Source: Corallococcus sp. AS-1-6
GTDB taxonomy: Bacteria > Myxococcota > Myxococcia > Myxococcales > Myxococcaceae
Direction of reading: 5' to 3'
NCBI RefSeq assembly: GCF_020037015.1
Contig: NZ_JAIQDE010000013.1
Span: forward strand, 1-64,000
DNA: 64,000 nucleotides
The notes under the pieces were generated by a model. The model worked only from the letters and a program-made list of their open reading frames with translations, was not told the origin of the DNA and did not search any database. Shown here one piece after another: positions 24,546 to 31,715 of this stretch. The position numbers and the translations under genes are program-made. Each line of letters begins with the position of its first letter. Position 1 is the first letter of the stretch.

Positions 24546-26390
24546 CTAGGTGACCTGGGTGACGAGCGGGCCGAGCGCGGGGTTCCAGCCTCGCTCCTCC
24601 AACTCGTGGAACAGCTCGGTGAGCGAGGCGACGGAGAGCTCCGGCGTCTCGATGGAGACGGAGGAGACGCTGCTGGTCGCGCCCGTCGTGGGGGCGGCGC
24701 CCGTGGCGGGCGGGGCGATCTGGATGGTGATGGCGTCGATCTCGATGGTCGCTCGGGGGCGGTCGCCGACGGCGCCCGCGGTCACCGCGCCCGGCAGGGA
24801 GCTGGTGGCCGCGGTGCCGGACGTGGGCCCGTGGCGGAAGTGCTCGGTGATGGTGCCCAGCAGCGTGTCGAGGCCGCCGGTGCCCAGCCAGCTCTCATAG
24901 GCCCGGGCAATGGCCTCGAAGCCGGTGGCGGGCTCGCGCCGGGAGGCCTCCACCGCGGGCGTCAGCGCGGCGGCGAAGTCCCGGGAGCGGTCGCGGACGG
25001 TGCGGTAGTGGTCGCCGAGCCGGTCGGCGGCCCGGGCCTCCCGGGCGGCGGCTGCGTCCAGCGAGCCGCTGAGCCCGGACAGCGCGCCGCTCGCGGAGCC
25101 GAGGATGTCGGTCATCTCGGAGGTGATGGTGCCCGCGGCCGTCCTCACGCTGTCGCTGAAGACCGTCGCGGCGGGCGCGATGATGGTCGCCAGGTCGGGG
25201 AACGCCGGGAGGGGCGCGCCCGGGCCTCCGGGTAACGAGGGGGGCGCGATGGGAGGCGCGGTGATGGCGGGACCGGTGAAGGGCTTGCCGAACTTCAGCT
25301 CCCACAACGGAGGGATGATCGAGGGGAGCAGTTGCACCACGTGCACGATGAACCGGAACACCAGCGAGTCACCCAGCTTGGTGAGCACCACGAAGGCGCT
25401 CTCCACCAGCCAGCGCAGGAGTGCATCGATGGTGCGTTGCAGGCCGTTGGCGATGAAGCGGATGGCCGTCACCGCGACGTCCAGGAGCGCGCCCACCATG
25501 GTGAAGATGGAGCCGAGGATGCGCCCCACGGCGGTGGCGAGGATGCCGAGGACGTTGGCCGCCAGTCGGGCCGCCGCGGACACGGTGTCGAAGAGCGTGG
25601 TGAGCACCACCCCGCGCAGCAGCAGCACGTTGCGCAGGATGAACTGGAGCATGTCCATGAAGGCCAGCTTCACGTCGTCCAGGCGGGTGATGACGAACGC
25701 CAGCGCCCCGATGACGAGCGGCACGAGCAGCACGAGCCCGTCCACCACGTGCGAGATGCCGGTGAGGATGGCGGAGGCGGCGGTGAGCATCGCCAGCCAG
25801 CGCTCGCCACCCGGGGTGGAGGGCATGGGCGAGGTGCGCGCCGCCGCGTCGGGGCCGGTGGACGCGGCCTGGAAGAGCGCGGTGAAGGTGGTCACCACCC
25901 GCTCGACCTGCGCCAGCGTGGCCAGGAGGTTCATCCCTTCGCCGGGGGTGGGGGTGGGCGTGGCGGGGGACGTGGCCGCCGGGGTCGCCGCGGCACCCGT
26001 GCCGATCCCCAGCACCGCGAGGATGTGCTCGATGCGATCCGCGAGCCGGTTGAGCTGGCCGATGATGAAGGGAATCGTGACGCCGCTGATCGTCCCGCCC
26101 ACGATGCCGCCGAGGAACCCTCCGAAGAAGCGGCCGATGCCTCCCAGCAGCCCCTCGAGGAACCCGCCAATCCCGCTGCCCGGAGCGAGGTCGTTGATGT
26201 TCACCACGTAGACCTTGAGGGCGCCGGAGACCATGGGCGGCTCGCCGAAGCGAGGCCCGGCGGCGAGCGCGGTGGCGAAGGTGAAGCCGCCATAGCGGGC
26301 CGTGCTGCGCTCGATGTCCTCCACCGCGCGCCGGGTGAACCGGAGCTGGGTGAGGAGCAGGCCGAGCTGCGTGACGATCTCTTCTTCCAT
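24546..26390 (-). CDS. Hydrophobic tape-measure-like protein 3 of 3
   Basis: This 614-residue protein has a short N-terminal domain with GALKVYVVNINDL (about residues 56-68). Very hydrophobic Gly-rich segments follow (FLEGLLGGIGRFFGGFLGGI, VLLVPLVIGALAFVITRLDD, ATAVGRILGSIFTMVGALLD), then Pro/Ala linkers. The C-terminal domain includes RATIEIDAITIQIAPP and SLTELFHELEERGW. Tape-measure proteins in contractile tails are long, helical and carry transmembrane-like segments. Its N- and C-terminal plan is shared with the two upstream genes, so the three are a paralogous set. No sequence match to a known family was recognised. Confidence 0.7.
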   Translation of the reverse strand: MEEEIVTQLGLLLTQLRFTRRAVEDIERSTARYGGFTFATALAAGPRFGEPPMVSGALKVYVVNINDLAPGSGIGGFLEGLLGGIGRFFGGFLGGIVGGTISGVTIPFIIGQLNRLADRIEHILAVLGIGTGAAATPAATSPATPTPTPGEGMNLLATLAQVERVVTTFTALFQAASTGPDAAARTSPMPSTPGGERWLAMLTAASAILTGISHVVDGLVLLVPLVIGALAFVITRLDDVKLAFMDMLQFILRNVLLLRGVVLTTLFDTVSAAARLAANVLGILATAVGRILGSIFTMVGALLDVAVTAIRFIANGLQRTIDALLRWLVESAFVVLTKLGDSLVFRFIVHVVQLLPSIIPPLWELKFGKPFTGPAITAPPIAPPSLPGGPGAPLPAFPDLATIIAPAATVFSDSVRTAAGTITSEMTDILGSASGALSGLSGSLDAAAAREARAADRLGDHYRTVRDRSRDFAAALTPAVEASRREPATGFEAIARAYESWLGTGGLDTLLGTITEHFRHGPTSGTAATSSLPGAVTAGAVGDRPRATIEIDAITIQIAPPATGAAPTTGATSSVSSVSIETPELSVASLTELFHELEERGWNPALGPLVTQVT

Positions 26391-26412
26391 GCGTCGCTCC
26401 CTCCTTCCTCGC

Positions 26413-28425
26413 TCAGTGCGCGGCCGCCGCCAGTCCGGCGAGCCGCTCCCTTCCCGTGACGTAGGACTGCTCGATGGCTGTCTTCAGTTGGGTGGCCACC
26501 TCGTTCGCCAGGTCCGCTCCGGGCGGGCGCGCGGGCGCGGTCACCGTGATGCCCGGCACCCGGACGCGCCCCAGCGCGGCCCGGCGCACCAGCTTGTGGG
26601 GTGAGGTCGCGGTGAGGGGCTCCGTCAGCTCGTTGCCCTCGGCGGACTGCTCGCGCCAGAAGCGGTCCATCTCCTCGACGTAGAGAGGAATCGCGGCCCC
26701 GACGACATGGAAGCCGCCGCGCGTGAGCCAGCCCTGGAAGGCCGCGGCGACGGGGTCTTCACGGCGCTCGCGGACGCGAGACTCCAGCTCGCCAATCTGG
26801 TCGCCGAGCGCGATGTCCGCCAGCGAGGTCGCCCCCGTGGCGATCCGGCGCCAGCGGGCCGGGGACCCCATCGTCGCCGCGCTCGCGGTGGAGCGCTCGA
26901 ACGTGGTGGAGAGGTCGGTGAGCAGCGCCACGCCGCCTCCGAGGATGCCCCTCACGCCTTCCTCCAGGGAGCTCCTCGCGCCGGTGAGCGCGGCCCGGAG
27001 GTCCGGGGCCCCTGGGCCGAAGAACGCGTCGAACACGTTGGGGAAGCTGGTGGGCAGCGTGAAGGGGACAGCGGTCTCCGCGGGCAGGTCCTGGGCCCCG
27101 GCGAAGAGCCGCCACACCAGCCGGCGGGCCGCGCCGACCCGGAACCGCGCCGCGTCCACCCCTCGCGTCGCCTTGGGGCCGAGCCACCAGCCCAGGGGGC
27201 CGCCGAGATACCGGAAGGCCCGGGTCGCCAATCCCGCGCCGCGCAGCGCCAGCTCCGCCGTGCCGATCTGCAGGGTCAGCCAGAGGCGGAAGGCGTTGCG
27301 GGCGGCGCTCGCCCCGAGCCCGATGGCGTCGCGGACCGTGAAGGTCGGAAGCGCTCCGAGTCCCCCGAGCGCCAGGCCGAGCGGGCCCAGCACCACCGCG
27401 GCGATGTAGGGCGCCAGGTCGGTATCCAGGACGCCTTCGATCGCGGCGGAGATCCCGTTGACGACTCCGATCCAGTAGTTGAGGAAGGCCTGGAGACCGC
27501 TCAGGAACGTGGTGACGTGGGAGATGAGGTCCGCGCCGTAGGCCGCCGCGACCTGGACGTAGAAGCGCCAGTGCAGCTCCACGACCGACCACACCCCGAC
27601 GACCATGCGCAGGGACGACACGATGAGCTCGGGCAGCTCGCGCGAGAAGACGTCGAAGATCTGCCGGCGGAGCCCGAAGATGCGGGTCTCGACGCCCTGG
27701 AACGTCTGGAGGAGCAGGTTCCGGAGGAAGACATTCCCGGCGCGCGCGAGCTGCCCCACCCACGTGGGGAGGACGGGCAGGATGAGGATGCCCCCGAGGA
27801 TCCACCGGGAGCCCTGGTCCAGCAGCTCCGGCAGGCTGGCGGCGGGACCCTCGGGAGTGGCCGCGGCGGCGCTGGACGCTGGTCCCAGGAGGTTCCTCGC
27901 TTCGCCCAGGTCGCCCGCGAGGGCGAGCAGTCCCCCGGTGCTGCGGGTGACGGTGTGGAACAGGAGCCCCACCTGTCCGAACAGGTCGGACCCGGTCCGG
28001 GCGCTCACGTCGAACATGCCGGGGCGGGCGGGGATGGACCTGTCCATGGATGTGGCGATGAGGTCCACCACGTTGACGAGGCGCTCGATGAGCCCGGGCA
28101 GGAGCCCTTCCTCGGTGACCGCCTGCCCCACACGACCGAGCCCCGACGCGAACGCCTGGCCGGAGGCGGCCAGCGTTGCTCCCACGCCGCGCTCGGGCGG
28201 GCGGTGCAAGGCGCCGCGCTGGACCTCGTCGACGTGGACGGTGAGCGCCCCGTTGTAGAAGCCGATGATGGGGTAGCCACGGCTGCTCAGCTCCAGCGCC
28301 TCCGCCCCCTTCACCCGCGCCTCCAGCCAGCGCTCGAGCCGCTCCAGGCCGCGGGTGATGTCCAGCGTCTGCATCCGGAGCGGTGTCCGGAAGAGGGCGG
28401 CGATGAGGTCCCAGGAGATCGGCAT
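26413..28425 (-). CDS. Hydrophobic tape-measure-like protein 2 of 3
   Basis: The 670-residue protein begins with a predicted helix (GLERLERWLEARVKGAEALE), then YNGALTVHVDEVQ, the same strand motif as its two neighbours. The centre has long apolar helices such as WILGGILILPVLPTWVGQLA, IAAVVLGPLGLALGGLGALP and YLGGPLGWWLG. The C-terminus contains GRVRVPGITVTAPARPPG and an amphipathic helix ATQLKTAIEQSYVTGRERL. Together with the flanking genes it occupies the slot between tube/assembly genes and the adaptor where tail clusters place the tape measure. Function is inferred from position and composition. Confidence 0.7.
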   Translation of the reverse strand: MPISWDLIAALFRTPLRMQTLDITRGLERLERWLEARVKGAEALELSSRGYPIIGFYNGALTVHVDEVQRGALHRPPERGVGATLAASGQAFASGLGRVGQAVTEEGLLPGLIERLVNVVDLIATSMDRSIPARPGMFDVSARTGSDLFGQVGLLFHTVTRSTGGLLALAGDLGEARNLLGPASSAAAATPEGPAASLPELLDQGSRWILGGILILPVLPTWVGQLARAGNVFLRNLLLQTFQGVETRIFGLRRQIFDVFSRELPELIVSSLRMVVGVWSVVELHWRFYVQVAAAYGADLISHVTTFLSGLQAFLNYWIGVVNGISAAIEGVLDTDLAPYIAAVVLGPLGLALGGLGALPTFTVRDAIGLGASAARNAFRLWLTLQIGTAELALRGAGLATRAFRYLGGPLGWWLGPKATRGVDAARFRVGAARRLVWRLFAGAQDLPAETAVPFTLPTSFPNVFDAFFGPGAPDLRAALTGARSSLEEGVRGILGGGVALLTDLSTTFERSTASAATMGSPARWRRIATGATSLADIALGDQIGELESRVRERREDPVAAAFQGWLTRGGFHVVGAAIPLYVEEMDRFWREQSAEGNELTEPLTATSPHKLVRRAALGRVRVPGITVTAPARPPGADLANEVATQLKTAIEQSYVTGRERLAGLAAAAH

Positions 28426-28437
28426 CGGCGCGTTCCT

Positions 28438-30243
28438 CTACGGCGTGACAGGCGCCTGGTACTGCTGGCGCTGGAGGGCTTCGACCAACCGGTCGCGGAA
28501 GACGCCGACGTGCGGCTCATCGCTCCCGGCGGAGCGGATCTCGATTCGACGGACCACGACGTGCAGCCGTCGTGACTCGGGCACATCCAGGGTGGGAAAC
28601 GCGGTGGGGGTGGGGGCCGACGGTTGGCGGTAGAGCTCCGCGTCGAGCGTGTGGAAGAGGTCCAGGAGGTCCGGCAGGTAGGCCCGGATGGCGGGAGGCA
28701 GCACCCGCCCGATGACGGAGGACAGCGCCTGGCGGAGTGGAAGCTCCTCGGTGCGGATCCGGGCGAGGACCTCGGTCACGGGGGCGCCCAGGTCGCGCGC
28801 CAGCGCCCTGCGCGCGCGGGCGAACTCGCTGGACGGCGTGGCCGCGCGGTCGAAGTCCGCCCGCGCCCGGTCCGAGAGGCGGAACATGTCGATCAGCGAG
28901 GGGGACACCCGCTCCGAGGCGGAGGTGAAGCCGGCCATGTCCAGCGACAGGCTCGGCCGGCCGATCAGCGCCTGGAGGGCGGTGAGGTCCGGCAGCGCCG
29001 GCGCCGTGGGCGTGGGAGGCGGGGGCCCGAAGAGGGAGGTGATGCCCGAGGTGATCCAGCCCGGCACGGAAGTTCCGGAGGAAGCCGGAGGCGTGCCCGT
29101 GGAAGGGGACGCGAACAGCGTTCCGATCTCCGCGAACTGGGTCTTCAGCGTCTCCATCATGGAGATCACCGGATGGGCTCGCAGTCGGCGGGTGACCACG
29201 CTCCGCGCCGTCTCCCAGAAGGTCCGCACCGCGCCCATCACCTGCATCCCGATTCCAGGCAGGGTGGCGGCCACTTCCTCGAGCAGGGTCTTGATACGAT
29301 CCGTGACCTCGTGGAGCAGGGGACCGATGCCTTGGAGGATCGCCATCAGGTGTCCCAGGGGCGCGGCCCTGCTCCTGGAGAAGGCGTTCTCCAGGACCTG
29401 GGGAATCTCCTCGAAGATGGAGCGCACCGCCGTCATCACCGCGCCCGTCAGGGGGATGAGTGCCGCGGCCTGCCTCGCCAGCGGGAGGATGAGCGGCCCG
29501 ACGCGCGCGATCACCAGCGAGACCAGCGCCAGGGCGAACGGGATGAGCCGCGCGAACGAGTCGAAGACCTCCAGGAATTGTCTCAGCAGGGGATTGCGGA
29601 TCCGCTCTCTCGGGCCGAGCAGCAGATCGATGAACCGGTTCACCTGCTCGATGAGCCGGGCCAAGGCGCCCATCAGGTCGTGGATGGCGCGGACGGGCTG
29701 TTCGTTGCGCGCCCCCAGGAGCACCCCCAGGCCGAGTCCTCCCGGCGCCAGGAGCACTCCGACGGCGGCGGCGATGCCAGGAATGATCGACCAGCCGAAG
29801 ATGAAGAGCAGGACTCGCACCCAGGTGGGGATGAGTCGCCTCGCCAGCACGGTGAGGGAGACGACTCCGGCGGGCGAGAGCAGCGAGCCCGCCAGGTTTC
29901 CCACCAGCCCCAGGAGGGGCTCCGTGAGGTTCAGCCCCCGGTCATCCGGCCGGGTGGCGGAGAGCACCGCCTGGTAGCGGCGCCGCAGGGAGTCGATGTT
30001 CGCGATGGAGACGCGCAGCGCGAGCCCCGACGTGGGCAGGCCCGTGCCGAACCAGTGCACGAGGAACGCGCTGCGTGCGCGGGCGATGAGCGTCTCCTCC
30101 AGCGCCACGAGCCGGTTGAACGGATCGAGTCGCGTCAGCCCCCGGCGCGCGCGGTCGAGGGCCAGCGTGGAGAACGACAGCGTCCGCCCCGAGTCCTCGA
30201 CGAGCGGACCCAGGACTTCGTGGAGGAGGAGCGACATCGGCAT
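28438..30243 (-). CDS. Hydrophobic tape-measure-like protein 1 of 3
   Basis: The 601-residue protein begins MPMSLLLHEVLGPLVEDSGR, with SGLALRVSIANIDSLRRRY at about residues 71-89 as the shared N-terminal motif. Apolar segments include LIPTWVRVLLFIFGWSIIPG, IAAAVGVLLAPGGLGLGVLL and LIPFALALVSLVIARVGPLI. The C-terminal domain has SRRLHVVVRRIEIRSAG and FRDRLVEALQRQQYQ. The ATG is immediately adjacent to the stop of the -1 frame extension of the preceding gene, a sign of tight coupling. It is a probable tape-measure or inner-tube component; no named family recognised. Confidence 0.7.
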   Translation of the reverse strand: MPMSLLLHEVLGPLVEDSGRTLSFSTLALDRARRGLTRLDPFNRLVALEETLIARARSAFLVHWFGTGLPTSGLALRVSIANIDSLRRRYQAVLSATRPDDRGLNLTEPLLGLVGNLAGSLLSPAGVVSLTVLARRLIPTWVRVLLFIFGWSIIPGIAAAVGVLLAPGGLGLGVLLGARNEQPVRAIHDLMGALARLIEQVNRFIDLLLGPRERIRNPLLRQFLEVFDSFARLIPFALALVSLVIARVGPLILPLARQAAALIPLTGAVMTAVRSIFEEIPQVLENAFSRSRAAPLGHLMAILQGIGPLLHEVTDRIKTLLEEVAATLPGIGMQVMGAVRTFWETARSVVTRRLRAHPVISMMETLKTQFAEIGTLFASPSTGTPPASSGTSVPGWITSGITSLFGPPPPTPTAPALPDLTALQALIGRPSLSLDMAGFTSASERVSPSLIDMFRLSDRARADFDRAATPSSEFARARRALARDLGAPVTEVLARIRTEELPLRQALSSVIGRVLPPAIRAYLPDLLDLFHTLDAELYRQPSAPTPTAFPTLDVPESRRLHVVVRRIEIRSAGSDEPHVGVFRDRLVEALQRQQYQAPVTP

Positions 30244-30432
30244 CTAACGCGCCCTCCTTGAAGCCTCGAGTTGTGCGTTCTCGCGCTCGATCTGATCGAT
30301 GAGCAATTGAACGAATGCCCGGCGCTCGTCGGACTCGAGGTTCATGATCTCCGCCCAGGACCAATGGAGGTGGTACGCAAGAAAGAAGACCTCCTGTCGG
30401 AGCGCTTCCTGGGCTAGGCCAGTGCTAAAAAA
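30244..30432 (-). CDS. -1 frame extension of the assembly protein (programmed frameshift product)
   Basis: In the -1 frame relative to the upstream gene, 60 codons run from the slippery site TTTTTTA (30426-30432) to a TAG at 30244-30246. The translation, QEALRQEVFFLAYHLHWSWA then EIMNLESDERRAFVQLLIDQ, matches small tail proteins of the DUF6760 type (E-V-x-x-x-A-Y-H-x-H-W-S-x-x-E-I-x-x-L-E...R). No ATG, GTG or TTG exists in this frame upstream of the conserved part; the first ATG lies in the middle of it. Expression therefore most plausibly needs -1 frameshifting from the upstream gene, as in lambda G/GT. An independent 33-residue product from the internal ATG is the alternative. Confidence 0.65.
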   Translation of the reverse strand, partial: FFSTGLAQEALRQEVFFLAYHLHWSWAEIMNLESDERRAFVQLLIDQIERENAQLEASRRAR

Positions 30433-31196
30433 TTCGTCATGTCCAGGGTCGCCCGGAAGCTGCCGCCGCAGCTTCCGCAGACGACTTCACGCACCAGGTC
30501 CACGCCCGGAGCGCCCTGGTTCAGCGCGCGGTCGATCAACCTCCGGTCCGTCATGGTCAGGTCGGCGAGGATCTTCGGTCCGAGCGCCTCCAGCCGGTGG
30601 CGGGGCAGGTCGCCCAGCGACTTCATGCACCGCGCCAGGAGCGCGTTCTTCCCCAGCGACGCGTTCTGCCGCATCTGGGGTGCCACCGCCGTCTCGTCGT
30701 CTCCGCGCGGCAGCCGCAGCGTGAGCGCGGTGTGGACCTGGCCGTCCTTGTCCACGTAGCCATCCACCAGGTCGACGACGATCTCGTCGGGGGACTCGCC
30801 CTCCTCGAGCTGCTTCACCGGAAGGGTGTCCAGGTCCTCCGTCACCTGCACCGATTCGCCGCAGGAGCCGCAGGTATACGTCGCCTGGAGCTCCGGCCCG
30901 AAGGTGAGGGTGCGCAGCTTCAGCAGGAGGAAGTTCCGGTCCGCCGAGTACATCCGTTCGACGGTGGCGCTGCCGTTCTTGGGCAGTTCGCCCACGCGGA
31001 CGATGCAACTGGAGATGAGCTCGCTGACGAGCTTGCCTCCGTTCCGGTGGTTGCGCCGGTCGGCGAGGATGGCCTCCTCCTTGCCGGTCATCTTGCGGAT
31101 CACGACGGTCTTGTGGACCCGGCCCTCGTCGTCCGTCAGACCGATGGGCATGGTGAACTCGGCCTCGCGGCCGGAATGCGGAAGGTTGGCGCTCAT
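30414..31196 (-). CDS. T4-type baseplate/tail assembly protein with two zinc-finger-like Cys pairs
   Basis: The 260-residue protein opens with REAEFTMPIGLTDDEGRVH, then a helical KMTGKEEAILADRRNHRNGG. It has CGSCGE near residue 113 and CGSCGGSFRATLDM near 245, so four to six Cys in C-x2-C pairs probably bind Zn. This resembles the T4-baseplate-like family found after tube genes in eCIS. The stop lies just after a slippery heptamer (T TTT TTA in frame), and a -1 slip would give a fused product of about 317 residues. It sits 14 bp after the tube gene, the classic place of the tail assembly chaperone. Confidence 0.8.
   Translation of the reverse strand: MSANLPHSGREAEFTMPIGLTDDEGRVHKTVVIRKMTGKEEAILADRRNHRNGGKLVSELISSCIVRVGELPKNGSATVERMYSADRNFLLLKLRTLTFGPELQATYTCGSCGESVQVTEDLDTLPVKQLEEGESPDEIVVDLVDGYVDKDGQVHTALTLRLPRGDDETAVAPQMRQNASLGKNALLARCMKSLGDLPRHRLEALGPKILADLTMTDRRLIDRALNQGAPGVDLVREVVCGSCGGSFRATLDMTNFLALA
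30426..30432 (-). promoter_or_regulatory. Slippery heptamer TTTTTTA for -1 frameshifting
   Basis: Read on the minus strand, the in-frame codons AAT TTT TTA form T_TTT_TTA, a perfect X_XXY_YYZ slippery site, four codons before the zero-frame stop TAG. A run of six T followed by A is striking in coding sequence of about 70% GC. A small stem (CTGG...CCAG) lies 4 nt downstream. Codons after the slip are open and conserved-looking to 30244. Confidence 0.65.
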
Positions 31197-31210
31197 GTCG
31201 GGCTCCCTGG

Positions 31211-31681
31211 CTAGTCAGCGCGCTCGAGCCCCTCGTGCTCGAGGACGATGGTCTGCTTCATGAGGTTGGTGGTGCCGGCCTCGAGGTCGGTGAACTTCGA
31301 CGACTTCACCCAGGCGTTGAAGAAGGCGAACGTCATCACGGTCTCGCCGTTGTGCCGCTTCTCGATCATCCCGTTCTTGCGGACGGTGGAGCCCCCCTGG
31401 GTGCGGGAGTTGAGCTTGAACGTCTGCCTGAACCAGTCCATGAAGCGCTTGTCCTCGGGACTGCCGTCGACGTAGCGCTCGATCGTGAGGGACTCGAACT
31501 TCACCTTCGCGGCGGCGATCTTGTAGACGTGGTTGGAGCCACCATCCGGCTGCTCGATGGTCTCCAGCTCGCCCTCGGACAGGCCGGAGATCTTGCTGAC
31601 GCCGGGACTCTCCGTCCCGTCGATCTTCAGCACGAACTCGTTGGCCCGGTAGCTCTCCCAGATGTCTCCGACTTTCGGCAT
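31211..31681 (-). CDS. Inner tube protein (gp19-like)
   Basis: The 156-residue protein has the tail-tube family layout: YRANEFVLKIDGTESPGVSK, SGLSEGELETIEQPDGG, then AKVKFESLTIERYVDGSPED and a C-terminal FFNAWVKSSKFTDLEAGTTN. Tube proteins of T4 gp19/Afp1 type polymerise into the hollow inner needle. The length is typical. Only one tube gene is present. It lies between sheath (34 bp upstream) and the assembly protein. Confidence 0.92.
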   Translation of the reverse strand: MPKVGDIWESYRANEFVLKIDGTESPGVSKISGLSEGELETIEQPDGGSNHVYKIAAAKVKFESLTIERYVDGSPEDKRFMDWFRQTFKLNSRTQGGSTVRKNGMIEKRHNGETVMTFAFFNAWVKSSKFTDLEAGTTNLMKQTIVLEHEGLERAD

Positions 31682-31715
31682 GGCTTGCTCCTCTGGCGGA
31701 AGGGAACGGGCGGGC

